Shown here in pieces: positions 33,957 to 43,642 of a DNA stretch of 64,000 bases. This stretch comes from an uncultured Alphaproteobacteria bacterium (GTDB lineage: Bacteria > Pseudomonadota > Alphaproteobacteria > HIMB59), in contig CABYRL010000002.1 of NCBI GenBank assembly GCA_902521465.1, positions 122,777 to 186,776 of the forward strand, given 5' to 3'. The number at the start of each line of letters is the position of its first letter. Positions within the stretch are counted from its first letter, which is position 1. Below the pieces are notes generated by a model that had not been told where the DNA came from, did not search any database, and saw only the letters and a list, made by a program, of their open reading frames with translations. The position numbers and the translations under genes were made by a program.

Positions 33957-34662
33957 TAATAATTTTTTTTTAGACACACATAACTACTTAAAGAAAATTG
34001 CTGAAGAAATTATTATTCCAAATATTGGAAAACTAAGTGAATATGAAGTTTCAACAAAAGAGGATAATTCTAAAGTTACTAGTTATGATGTAATTGTAGA
34101 GAATGAACTAATTGAATATTTTAAAAACATGGGTTTTTCAAATATCATATCTGAAGAGGGTAATTCTAAATTATTAAAAAAAAATGAATATTTAACCGTA
34201 GATCCGATTGATGGAACAAGAAATTTTATCAATGGTATTAATAAAGTTGCGATAATGCTATCATTTATTAAATTTACTCAATGCGAATTTGCTATAATAT
34301 ATGATCCTATTGGTGATGTTTTTTATCATACTCATAATAATTCAATATTTAAAAATCATAAGCAAATAAAGCCCCAGAATTATAGTAATCAGATTGGATT
34401 TTTGGGTGAACACGCCAAAATTTATTTTAAAGATATTATTACTTCTTACACAGAAAAAATAAGATCAAGATCAATTGGCTATGATGTTATTGAAGCTATA
34501 GAGGGTGAAAGATCTTTTTTAACTGTCTACGGATCAAAAATTTGGGATTTATTTCCAGCTATGAGTTTTTTAAAGCTACTAAATTTTGAAACAAATCTTC
34601 CAAATATGGAATTTGATTATTCAAAATTAGAAAAAAAAATAATTTTTTATGCCAACTTATAA
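33946..34662 (+). CDS. Inositol monophosphatase family phosphatase
   Basis: SEEG, DPIDGTRNFINGI, WDLFPA motifs. Confidence 0.88.
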   Translation: MMIDNNFFLDTHNYLKKIAEEIIIPNIGKLSEYEVSTKEDNSKVTSYDVIVENELIEYFKNMGFSNIISEEGNSKLLKKNEYLTVDPIDGTRNFINGINKVAIMLSFIKFTQCEFAIIYDPIGDVFYHTHNNSIFKNHKQIKPQNYSNQIGFLGEHAKIYFKDIITSYTEKIRSRSIGYDVIEAIEGERSFLTVYGSKIWDLFPAMSFLKLLNFETNLPNMEFDYSKLEKKIIFYANL

Positions 34663-35518
34663 GGTTCTCTTTGTTGGTCTTGGAAAAATGGGCTTCCATA
34701 TGGCTGGATATTTGTCCAAAAATAAAAATTATAAACTTTTTGTTTTTAATAGAACTAAATCAGTTGAACATAAATGGAAAAAAAAATTTATAGCTAAAAG
34801 TTATAATTTTAAGAATGATATTAAATTTGACTTTATTATTTCCTGTTTAAAAGATGATCTTGCAGTTAATTTTTTTTTTAATAAGTTTGTGAAAACTTCA
34901 AACTTTCACAAAAATTCTATTATTATTGATCATTCAACTATATCTTTAAGACAAATAGATTTACTTTCTAAGTCATTTAAACAAAGAAAAATAAAATTTT
35001 TAGATGCCCCTATCACAGGCGGGGAAGAGGGTGCAAAAAAAGGTTCTTTATCAGTAATGGTTGGTGGAACTAAACCAAACTTTAATAAATCAAAAAGAAT
35101 AATTTCCAATTACTCTAAAAGTTTAACACATATGGGGAAATTAGGCTCAGGTCAATTAACAAAATTTACTAATCAAATTTTAATTTGTGGTATTTTATAC
35201 TCTATATCAGAGGCTTATCTTTTTAGTAAAAAAAATAATCTTGATCAAAAAAAAATTTTTAATGCTATTAAAAACGGCGCTGCTAGCTCTTGGCAATTTA
35301 CTAACAGGTATCCAACACTTACCAAAAATAAATTTAATTTTGGTTTTTCTACAGAACTAATGACAAAAGATTTAAAATATGTTTTACAACAAGCAGAAAA
35401 ATCTAAATTAAATTTAAATCTTACAAAAAGTGTCTTTAAAAAGTATAAAAGTTTACAAAATACAATTTATAAAAAATATGATACTTCAAGTTTAGTCAAG
35501 TCTTTTAATGATCAATGA
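34649..35518 (+). CDS. 3-hydroxyisobutyrate dehydrogenase-family NAD(P)-dependent oxidoreductase
   Basis: FVGLGKMGFHMAGYL, DAPITGGEEGAKKGSLSVMVGG, catalytic Lys region KFTNQ. Confidence 0.9.
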   Translation: MPTYKVLFVGLGKMGFHMAGYLSKNKNYKLFVFNRTKSVEHKWKKKFIAKSYNFKNDIKFDFIISCLKDDLAVNFFFNKFVKTSNFHKNSIIIDHSTISLRQIDLLSKSFKQRKIKFLDAPITGGEEGAKKGSLSVMVGGTKPNFNKSKRIISNYSKSLTHMGKLGSGQLTKFTNQILICGILYSISEAYLFSKKNNLDQKKIFNAIKNGAASSWQFTNRYPTLTKNKFNFGFSTELMTKDLKYVLQQAEKSKLNLNLTKSVFKKYKSLQNTIYKKYDTSSLVKSFNDQ

Positions 35519-36102
35519 ATTATTGGAAAAAAGGTTGTACTTATTTATTAAAGAATGACCCTGTTTTTAAAAATTATTATAATCCAAATCATCAATTAAA
35601 AACAAATAAAAATAAATTTGATGTTTTATTTAAATCTATCTGCTCTCAACAGATATCCGTTTCTGCTGCTATGTCTATCTATAAAAATTCTAAAAGTATA
35701 ATTGGTCCTATAAATTTTAAAAATTTTAAAACAAATAAAAGTAAAATAAAAATATTACCTTTAAGTAAAAATAAGAAAAAGTGTTTAATTTCACTTATAA
35801 ATAATTATCACTTAGTAACTGATATAAAGTTAAGCAAGAGTAATTTTGAAAAAGTTAACAATAATTTAACTCAAATTTTTGGCATTGGTAAATGGACTGC
35901 TGAAATGTTTTCTATATTTTATTTAGGTTTGCCTAATATAATGCCATTAGGAGACCTTGGTTTTATTAATGCCTATAAGAAATATTATAGAGACAAAAAT
36001 TTATCTAAATTTTCTTTTCATTCTAACAAATGGCGAAATTATTCAACTATTGTAACATGGTATCTTTGGTCATCTTACGATTCAGAACCTTTATATTTAT
36101 AA
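35515..36102 (+). CDS. HhH-GPD DNA-3-methyladenine glycosylase (AlkA-like)
   Basis: SICSQQISVSAA; HhH plus catalytic Asp: GIGKWTAEMFSIFYLGLPNIMPLGDLG. Confidence 0.87.
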   Translation: MNYWKKGCTYLLKNDPVFKNYYNPNHQLKTNKNKFDVLFKSICSQQISVSAAMSIYKNSKSIIGPINFKNFKTNKSKIKILPLSKNKKKCLISLINNYHLVTDIKLSKSNFEKVNNNLTQIFGIGKWTAEMFSIFYLGLPNIMPLGDLGFINAYKKYYRDKNLSKFSFHSNKWRNYSTIVTWYLWSSYDSEPLYL

Positions 36103-36161
36103 TTTTATCCTAAATTAAAAAAAACAATTTAATCTTTAAAAAAAGGAATCTATTAATATTT

Positions 36162-37664
36162 ATGCAATCCATAGTTGAATTTAAAAAAATTTTTAAATCC
36201 TATCCCGGAGTTATAGCAAATGAAGATGTATCCTTTAATATCAAAGAGAAATCTATTCATGCTATCTTAGGTGAAAATGGCGCCGGAAAGTCAACATTAG
36301 TTAAAATTTTATATGGCCATGTAAAACCTGATAGCGGTGAAATTTTAATAAATTCTGATTTAGCTATAATTAATTCACCATCTACTGCAAAGAACCTAGG
36401 TATAAACATGGTTTTTCAACATTTCAGTTTATTTGAGTCACTTACTGTTGCTGAAAATTTAATTCTCGGTATGAATGAAAATATATCTTTAAGTAAATTA
36501 AAAGATAAGTCTAAAACAATATGTGATAAGTACGGTTTTAACTTAAATTTAAATTCTCCTATAAGTTCTTTATCAGTTGGTCAGAGGCAATCTGTAGAAA
36601 TTGTTAGATCATTATTGAATAACCCAAAAATTCTAATCATGGACGAACCAACTTCTGTTCTTACACCAGATGAAATTAGTAAATTATTTAAAATTTTAAA
36701 AAATTTAGTCAAAGATGGACTAACAGTTATCTTTATATCCCATAAATTAGAAGAAATTATAAATCTATCTGATTTTGTAACAATCATGAGAAATGGAAAA
36801 GTAGTAAGCACAATTTCGACGCAAAATGAAGATCCTGCAACTTTAGGATATAAAATGTTAGGTTATAAGGTATCTAAAGCAAAACAGGTCAGCGACATTA
36901 ATTCTTCTAAAGATATTTTTAATATTAAAAATTTATCAACTCAATCTAAAGATCCATTTACAATTAATTTAAACTCAATTGATTTAAATTTAAAAAAGGG
37001 ACAAATTTTGGGCATAGCTGGAGTTGCAGGAAATGGTCAGAAAGAATTAATGGAAATTCTTCTTAATGAAAACGATTATGAATTTAGTGGAGACATTATT
37101 TTTAAAGATTTAAAAATTAATAATTTGTCTACATTTCAAAGAAAATCTCTATCTATTTCATATGTTACAGAAGAGAGGTTAGGCCACAGTGCAGTGCCTG
37201 AGATGTCTTTATCTGAAAATATATTTTTAAGTATGAACCATAAAAGTGAATTTAAGAAAGGTGATTTTATAAACTTTGAAAAGATTAATTCTTATGCAAG
37301 TGATGTAATAAAAAATTTTAATGTTGATACTCCCTCTTATAATGTCAAAGCTGGTAAACTCTCTGGAGGAAATCTTCAAAAATTTATTATTGGAAGAGAA
37401 ATTATGTCAAATCCTGAGCTATTAATTTTATCTCAACCTACATGGGGCATAGATGCAGGCTCTGAAGCATTTATTAAGAAAACAATAGTAGAATTATCAC
37501 AAAAGGGAGTATCTATTATTATTATCTCACACGATTTAGATGAATTACTTGAAGTATGTCACCAAATATCGGTTTTATATGAAGGGTTTTTATCAAATCC
37601 CTTAAATGTAGAGGATATAAATATCACCAAATTAGGTAAGTATATGGGCGGTCTTTTTGATTAG
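36162..37664 (+). CDS. ABC transporter ATPase with two NBDs (BMP/nucleoside-type, YufO/RbsA-like)
   Basis: GENGAGKST Walker A, LSVGQRQSVEIVRSL, second half GVAGNGQKELME and SGGNLQKFIIGREI. Confidence 0.93.
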   Translation: MQSIVEFKKIFKSYPGVIANEDVSFNIKEKSIHAILGENGAGKSTLVKILYGHVKPDSGEILINSDLAIINSPSTAKNLGINMVFQHFSLFESLTVAENLILGMNENISLSKLKDKSKTICDKYGFNLNLNSPISSLSVGQRQSVEIVRSLLNNPKILIMDEPTSVLTPDEISKLFKILKNLVKDGLTVIFISHKLEEIINLSDFVTIMRNGKVVSTISTQNEDPATLGYKMLGYKVSKAKQVSDINSSKDIFNIKNLSTQSKDPFTINLNSIDLNLKKGQILGIAGVAGNGQKELMEILLNENDYEFSGDIIFKDLKINNLSTFQRKSLSISYVTEERLGHSAVPEMSLSENIFLSMNHKSEFKKGDFINFEKINSYASDVIKNFNVDTPSYNVKAGKLSGGNLQKFIIGREIMSNPELLILSQPTWGIDAGSEAFIKKTIVELSQKGVSIIIISHDLDELLEVCHQISVLYEGFLSNPLNVEDINITKLGKYMGGLFD

Positions 37665-38709
37665 GGTACAATTAAGAGAAGATTACTCAAATTTAATATT
37701 TTATTTGTCGCCATTAGTTGCAGTTGCTTTAACTTTATTTTTTGGCTCATTTATTTTTTTAATTTTGGATTTAAGTCCGATTGAGTCTTTTAAAATTTTT
37801 TTTATCAGTCCTATTTCAAATTCTTACGGTATTTCGGAATTATTTGTAAAAGCTACACCGCTTGCAATTATAGCTTTAGGATTATCTTATTGTTTCAAAA
37901 ACAATATTTACAATATAGGAGCTGAGGGGCAATTAACAATGGGAGCAATATTTGGCGGTGGTATTGGATTATTATTTAATGACTCGACAAGTGTTTTTTT
38001 ACTTCCATTAATGATTTTATTTGGCGTTATAGGAGGAGCATTTTGGGCAACTATACCTGCTATTCTTAAAACAAAATTTAACACAAATGAAATTTTAACT
38101 AGTTTGATGTTAACCTATGTGGCTCTATTTATTCTGGATTATTTTGTTGTTGGTCCGTGGAAAGATCCTGCAGGATATGGTTTGCCTAAATCAATGCCTT
38201 TTCCTGATGCTGGAAGACTTCCTGTATTAATTGACGGCCTTCGTGTTCATATTGGTGTCTATTTTGCATTAATAATTTGTTTGATAACTTATATTATTTA
38301 CAACAAAACATTATTTGGATTTAAACTTAAAGTTACTGGTTTAAGTTCAAAAGCATCTCAATATGCTGGTTTTAAATATAAAAATTTAATTTTTTATACA
38401 TTTATAATAAGTGGAGCATGCGCAGGATTAGCTGGGCTATTTGAGGTTTCAGGACCCATAGGATTATTGTACAGAGATATTTCTCCTAATTATGGTTTTA
38501 CTGCAATTATTGTTGCATTTTTGGGTAGATTGAACCCATTTGGTATAATTTTATCCTCTTTACTAATTGCATTAACATATTTAGGCGCTGAGGATGCGCA
38601 ATTATTTCTTAAGATACCCTCTGCAGTAGGTTTTGTATTTCAGGGTTTAGTTCTATTCTTTTTGTTAGGCACAGATTTTTTAAATAAGTATAAGGTATTT
38701 ATTAAATGA
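37657..38709 (+). CDS. ABC transporter permease (YufP-like)
   Basis: Polytopic; NIYNIGAEGQLTMGAIFGG, GFTAIIVAFLGRLNPFG. Confidence 0.92.
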   Translation: MIRVQLREDYSNLIFYLSPLVAVALTLFFGSFIFLILDLSPIESFKIFFISPISNSYGISELFVKATPLAIIALGLSYCFKNNIYNIGAEGQLTMGAIFGGGIGLLFNDSTSVFLLPLMILFGVIGGAFWATIPAILKTKFNTNEILTSLMLTYVALFILDYFVVGPWKDPAGYGLPKSMPFPDAGRLPVLIDGLRVHIGVYFALIICLITYIIYNKTLFGFKLKVTGLSSKASQYAGFKYKNLIFYTFIISGACAGLAGLFEVSGPIGLLYRDISPNYGFTAIIVAFLGRLNPFGIILSSLLIALTYLGAEDAQLFLKIPSAVGFVFQGLVLFFLLGTDFLNKYKVFIK

Positions 38710-39575
38710 GTATCGAGCTAATTATAGGCATATTAAATATAGTTTTAATATCGACAACGCCTCTTGTTTTTGCTGGAATTGGCGAGTTGGTTACTGAAAA
38801 AAGTGGCGTCCTTAATCTTGGATTAGAGGGATTGATGTTAGTTGGAGCAGTAACAGGATTTATTACTTTAGTTATAACTGGTAATTATTTCTATTCCTTA
38901 TTTTTATCAATAATATCTGGAGTAATTTTATCAGGAATATTTGCTTTTCTAGTTTTAAACCTTATGACTAATCAAATAGCGACTGGATTAGCATTAACTA
39001 TTTTTGGTATTGGATTGAGTGCAATGCTTGGTAAAAAATTTGGTGGAACACCCATAAATGGATTAAATCCTTACTATTTCATAGTGATATCTTTTTTGTT
39101 AGTTTTTTTTGTTGCTTATTTTTTATCAAAAACAAAAACTGGACTCATAGTCAGAGCTGTTGGTGAAAATCATAACTCAGCATACGCCTTGGGATATAAT
39201 GTTATAAAAACAAGATATTTAACTATTATTTTCGGTGGTGTTATGAGCTCTCTAGCAGGTTATTATATTTCAATATGTTATGCCCCAATGTGGCAAGAGG
39301 GTATGACTGCTGGCAGGGGTTGGATAGCTCTTGCTTTAGTTGTTTTTGCTACTTGGAAGCCCTGGAGACTATTAGTTGGTGCTTATATCTTTGGAGGCGT
39401 TGCAATTATGCAAATGAACTTACAAGCCATAGGTGTTAAATTACCTGGTCAATTTTTTAACATGATGCCATATTTGGCAACGATTATTGTATTAGTTTTT
39501 ATTTCATCCAACAAACTTAGACTTAAACTTAGTGCGCCATCATCTTTAAATATACCTTTTGAAAAAAATCAATAG
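38706..39575 (+). CDS. ABC transporter permease (YufQ-like)
   Basis: Polytopic; GELVTEKSGVLNLGLEGLMLVGA. Confidence 0.92.
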   Translation: MSIELIIGILNIVLISTTPLVFAGIGELVTEKSGVLNLGLEGLMLVGAVTGFITLVITGNYFYSLFLSIISGVILSGIFAFLVLNLMTNQIATGLALTIFGIGLSAMLGKKFGGTPINGLNPYYFIVISFLLVFFVAYFLSKTKTGLIVRAVGENHNSAYALGYNVIKTRYLTIIFGGVMSSLAGYYISICYAPMWQEGMTAGRGWIALALVVFATWKPWRLLVGAYIFGGVAIMQMNLQAIGVKLPGQFFNMMPYLATIIVLVFISSNKLRLKLSAPSSLNIPFEKNQ

Positions 39576-39684
39576 GTTATCCACTTATTTTTTTTCATAT
39601 AAAGGGCATCCATTTCTTTTTTGTTATAAATTATTTACATATTTATTATTAACTAGATTCATTATTTATTAATGAAATTAGCCC

Positions 39685-39690
39685 TATAAT
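39685..39690 (+). promoter_or_regulatory. Candidate -10 element (TATAAT) upstream of BMP-family binding-protein gene
   Basis: Exact TATAAT within the 150-bp gap before 39726; no strong -35 box. Confidence 0.35.
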
Positions 39691-39725
39691 AAATTTTATT
39701 AATTTTTAAAAGATAGGATTTAAAT

Positions 39726-40796
39726 ATGTTAAGAAAAATACTTACTATTCTCTCATTTTTAGCTGTAATTTCTGTATCCGCAGTTCACGCTGATCAAAAG
39801 AAAATTGGCTTTATATATATTGGACCTCCAGGTGATCACGGATGGACATATATGCATGATCAAGGCAGAATTTACATGGAAAATGCTTTAGGAGACTCAA
39901 TTTCAACAACTTATATAGAAAATGTTCCTGAGAATGCAGATGCAGTTCGAGCTATAAGAAAACTAGCCGCATCTGGTCATGATCTAATTTTCACAACGTC
40001 TTTCAATTACATGGATCAAACTCTTGAGGTAGCTAAAGAGTTTCCAGATGTCAAATTTGAGCACGCTACTGGGTTTAAGAGAATGGATAATGTTTCAACA
40101 TATTCTGCTAGATTTTACGAGGGTAGAACTATTATTGGGCACATTGCTGGTAAAATGACTAAGACTAATACTATTGGATATATAGTTTCTTTTCCAATAC
40201 CAGAGGTCATAAGAGGAATAAATGCATTTTATTTAGCAGCGTCTAAAGTCAATCCTGATGTAAAAATTAAAATTATTTGGAATTATTCTTGGTATGATCC
40301 TGGAAAAGAGGCTGATGCGGCTAACACTTTGATAAACCAAGGTGCAGATATAATAGTTCAACATACTGACTCATATGCACCCTGCCAAGCTGCCGAAAAA
40401 GCTGGGGTGCTTGCTTTTGGCCAAGCCTCAAATCAAGAAGCATTCTGCCCAAATTCTCATATGACTTCGATTGAGGATATCTGGGGACCTTACTATGCTG
40501 CAAAAGCTCAAGCGGTTGTTGATGGCACATGGTCTTCTGAAGATACATGGCATGGGTTTAAGGACGGTATGGTAGAAATGTCACCTTATAACACAAAACT
40601 CTTACCATTAAATTTAATTTTGGAAGCAAAAAATATGGAAACAGCAATTGAAAATGGAACTCTTCATCCATTCGAAGGTCCTATTTATAATCAAGCTGGT
40701 GAGCTAGTTGTCAAAGAGGGCGAAGTTGCTGACGATGGTATGTTGGCCTCTATGATGTTCTATGTTCAAGGTATAGATGGAGAGGTGCCTCAATAG
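39726..40796 (+). CDS. BMP-family ABC transporter substrate-binding protein
   Basis: Signal peptide; IGFIYIGPPGDHGWTYMHDQGR typical of BMP/Med family; follows cognate ATPase/permeases. Confidence 0.93.
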   Translation: MLRKILTILSFLAVISVSAVHADQKKIGFIYIGPPGDHGWTYMHDQGRIYMENALGDSISTTYIENVPENADAVRAIRKLAASGHDLIFTTSFNYMDQTLEVAKEFPDVKFEHATGFKRMDNVSTYSARFYEGRTIIGHIAGKMTKTNTIGYIVSFPIPEVIRGINAFYLAASKVNPDVKIKIIWNYSWYDPGKEADAANTLINQGADIIVQHTDSYAPCQAAEKAGVLAFGQASNQEAFCPNSHMTSIEDIWGPYYAAKAQAVVDGTWSSEDTWHGFKDGMVEMSPYNTKLLPLNLILEAKNMETAIENGTLHPFEGPIYNQAGELVVKEGEVADDGMLASMMFYVQGIDGEVPQ

Positions 40797-40810
40797 AATA
40801 AAATAAACAT

Positions 40811-41236
40811 TTAATCCTGTTCCCAAGGAAAAACAAGCCAGTCTTTATCTTTAAAATCATATAAATGAAGATCGGCTTGTTTTTTTCCTGAAGTCTTAGC
40901 ATACAAAACAACAAACTTTGAATTTGGCATCATATCTTTAACTATTTTTGCTGTGTCTCCGCTGTCAACTAAATCATCAACTACAACCAGTTTTTTCTCA
41001 GACTTAATTCTTTTAAAAATCTTAATATCAGTATTTTTTCTTCTGTCAGAGTAAGTTTTAAGAGCAATAACATCAATATCCTGAATTCCCAAATAATTAG
41101 CAATAATAGATCCTGGTATGAGGCCACCCCTAGATATGAGAATTAGTTTTTTAGGTTTATATTTTTTTTTTATTAATTTTGCTAATTTTATACAATCAGT
41201 ATGTATATCGTGATAGCTTAAAAAAACCTGTTTCAT
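40811..41236 (-). CDS. Xanthine/guanine-type phosphoribosyltransferase
   Basis: LVVVDDLVDSGDTA PRPP-binding motif; ISRGGLIPG; VFPWEQD C-terminus. Confidence 0.85.
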   Translation of the reverse strand: MKQVFLSYHDIHTDCIKLAKLIKKKYKPKKLILISRGGLIPGSIIANYLGIQDIDVIALKTYSDRRKNTDIKIFKRIKSEKKLVVVDDLVDSGDTAKIVKDMMPNSKFVVLYAKTSGKKQADLHLYDFKDKDWLVFPWEQD

Positions 41237-41259
41237 TCAAGGATTATAATAAAATTAAA

Positions 41260-42087
41260 ATGAAAAGCAATTTAGCTATATTGAGTTCTGACCAAAAATC
41301 AATTGACTTTATAAAAAAAAATAAACTATCAAGCACACTTAATCTATATGCTAATAGTTCAAGGAATATTGAGGTAGCACAGATATTTGCTGAGACGCAT
41401 AATTTTAAAAAATATTACGGTGCCTATGAAGATCTTATTAGAGACAAAGGCATAGATTTCGTTTTAAATTTTTTACCTTCTGGAATAAAATTTGAATATA
41501 TTTATCTTTGTCTAAAAAATAATATTAAAGTTATAACTGATTATCCAATTGTAAGTAATTCAAATGACTTAGAATATTATAACAAATTGATCAAATCAAA
41601 ATTAATTGATAACCTTTTCTTAATTGATGAAACAAATATAAAAAAACTATACGAGGATTCATTAAAAGAAAACATTATTAATTACACAAAATCTTTTAAA
41701 GATCTTAATAAATTTGAGAATAGTTTATATAGTAAAGATGTTTTGTTTGAATTATGCCCAGAGCTTTTTTACTTAATTTATCAATATCGTGAAAAAAAAA
41801 TATCAATTTTTAAAAATGTTAAAATTCTTGATAAGATTACTCACAAATTAACTAACTTTAAGTGCTGTATTGAGATTAATGGTAATTTAATAATTAACGT
41901 TAATCTAACTAGTAATTCAGATAATAATTTAAGCAATTTAGATAAACAAAAGGAATTTATGCCCAATACGCTGATATATAACCTCAAAGATCTAAATTCT
42001 TTTGTAAATTCAAAAAATTCTTTTGAAAATTTATCTATTTTTACATATTATCCGTACAAATTATTTCAAGAGGTTCTTTATGAGTGA
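41260..42087 (+). CDS. Degenerate Gfo/Idh/MocA-like oxidoreductase-fold protein
   Basis: NFLPSGIKFEYIYLCLKNNIKVITDYP aligns by eye to the Gfo/Idh motif ALPNxxHxxxxxxALxxGKHVxxEKP; start chosen at ATG 41260. Confidence 0.5.
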   Translation: MKSNLAILSSDQKSIDFIKKNKLSSTLNLYANSSRNIEVAQIFAETHNFKKYYGAYEDLIRDKGIDFVLNFLPSGIKFEYIYLCLKNNIKVITDYPIVSNSNDLEYYNKLIKSKLIDNLFLIDETNIKKLYEDSLKENIINYTKSFKDLNKFENSLYSKDVLFELCPELFYLIYQYREKKISIFKNVKILDKITHKLTNFKCCIEINGNLIINVNLTSNSDNNLSNLDKQKEFMPNTLIYNLKDLNSFVNSKNSFENLSIFTYYPYKLFQEVLYE

Positions 42088-42382
42088 AAATATAACATTT
42101 GCAGTATCAGGTTCTGAAACTTATTATCACAAGGATTGGTTAAAATCTAAAGGTTTCAAATGGGTTGCATCCTCAAAAAAATGGGAAAAACTAAATATAT
42201 TAGAGATTGAGGCAGATCAATTATCAGAATATTGCAGAGAGTTCGGACTCTACTATGAAAGATCAGACAAAGGTATGCCAAAATTCGATTATGAGAAGTA
42301 TTTATGGGATGGCAACATTCCAGATAAATCTATTTGGTTCGAAGAGAAGAATCTTCCAAATTCAACAAACAAAGAGGATTAG
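42080..42382 (+). CDS. Conserved-looking small hypothetical protein (100 aa)
   Basis: ORF of 100 aa overlapping the previous gene by 8 bp; HKDWLKSKGFKWVASSKKWEKL motif. Confidence 0.6.
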   Translation: MSENITFAVSGSETYYHKDWLKSKGFKWVASSKKWEKLNILEIEADQLSEYCREFGLYYERSDKGMPKFDYEKYLWDGNIPDKSIWFEEKNLPNSTNKED

Positions 42383-42468
42383 TGAATTAAAACTGAAAAT
42401 ATTCCATAAAAAAAGAAGATCAAAGCTATTACTAAAGCAAAATAATATGGTGCTTTGTTTCTGTTCAT
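42379..42468 (-). CDS. Candidate 29-aa single-TM small protein (MNRNKAPYYFALVIALIFFFYGIFSVLIH)
   Basis: Manual translation of the minus strand: ATG at 42468, stop TAA at 42379-42381. It fills the only gap between neighbours and has a basic N-terminus then a hydrophobic helix. No clear Shine-Dalgarno. Confidence 0.4.
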   Translation of the reverse strand: MNRNKAPYYFALVIALIFFFYGIFSVLIH

Positions 42469-42470
42469 AA

Positions 42471-43613
42471 ATGAAGCCATTATTACCAAATACTTATGTA
42501 CTTAACAATAAATATCTACAATCAATAATTTCACCTAGCACAGATATCATTGACTATAATTTTAGCTCTGATCAGATCCACAAGCTCAATCTTTTACAAA
42601 TTCTAAGGCCTGATATTTATTTTAATAAGAAACTTTCTGATAATGAATTTTTTGAATTATCAAAACAATATTACCAAAGACTTATCGATAAAAAAATTAT
42701 TTATAAATCTGAAAATGAATATTTTTTATATAGAATAGACTCTGACGGTCATTCACAAACAGGGTTAATTTCTCTATTAAATATACAAGATTACATAAAT
42801 AGAAATATAAAACCTCATGAAAAAATTTTAGTTAGTAAAGGCAAAGAAAGAGCTGATCAACTATCTAAAGTAAAATTTCAATTGTGTCCAATTTACCTTT
42901 TTTACGATGATGAAAATATAGATTTAAATCTTGATATTCATCATGATAAAAAACCACTAATAAAGTTTAAATCTGGTAAGTACACTCACTCAATATACAA
43001 GACTAACACCGATTTCACTGGTATTAATTTTAAGGAACTTTTTGTTGCAGATGGCCATCATAGAATAGAGGGCTTTGCTCAATTAGATGTTAATAAAGAT
43101 ACTAAATTTCTATCTATTGTTTTTCCAAAATCTAAATGCTTAAATCTAGCATACAACAGAAGTGTTAAATTTCCAGATGCATACAATAAAGATTCGTTTA
43201 TATCTGATTTAAAAACATATTTTCATGTTGAAGAGTTAAAGTATCATGAGAAAATAGACCGTTTTTTTGTAATCTACTATCAGGGTAAATATTTTAAAAT
43301 AGATTTGAAAAACGATTTCTCTACAAATGGTGCTGACTGCATTGATTTTGGTGAGTTTGTTTTAAAGGAAATATTGAATATTCAAAACGAAACTAATGAT
43401 CAAAGGGTCGAATTCGTCCCACCCTCATTAGGCACAGATTATTTGATTAATCAAGTTGATACGGGTATAACAGATTTATCGACATTAATGAGACCAGTTA
43501 GCATGGATTTAGTGATAGAATACTCAAAAAACTTGAAATTTATGCCACCCAAAGCTACTTGGTTTGAACCCAAACCACTAGACGGTTTATTTTTTTACAA
43601 AATTATTGAATAG
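42471..43613 (+). CDS. DUF1015 family protein
   Basis: LLPNTYVLNNKYLQSIISPSTDIID-like N-terminus, VADGHHRIEGF motif, upstream of serC/serA. Confidence 0.82.
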   Translation: MKPLLPNTYVLNNKYLQSIISPSTDIIDYNFSSDQIHKLNLLQILRPDIYFNKKLSDNEFFELSKQYYQRLIDKKIIYKSENEYFLYRIDSDGHSQTGLISLLNIQDYINRNIKPHEKILVSKGKERADQLSKVKFQLCPIYLFYDDENIDLNLDIHHDKKPLIKFKSGKYTHSIYKTNTDFTGINFKELFVADGHHRIEGFAQLDVNKDTKFLSIVFPKSKCLNLAYNRSVKFPDAYNKDSFISDLKTYFHVEELKYHEKIDRFFVIYYQGKYFKIDLKNDFSTNGADCIDFGEFVLKEILNIQNETNDQRVEFVPPSLGTDYLINQVDTGITDLSTLMRPVSMDLVIEYSKNLKFMPPKATWFEPKPLDGLFFYKIIE

Positions 43614-43642
43614 TTCATAAACACTAAGGAGAAATATTAATT

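Noticed and set aside
42207-42470. 87-aa plus-strand ORF overlapping the 100-aa gene
   Set aside because: Out of frame with the better-supported 42080-42382 ORF; Lys/Arg-rich AT-driven translation.
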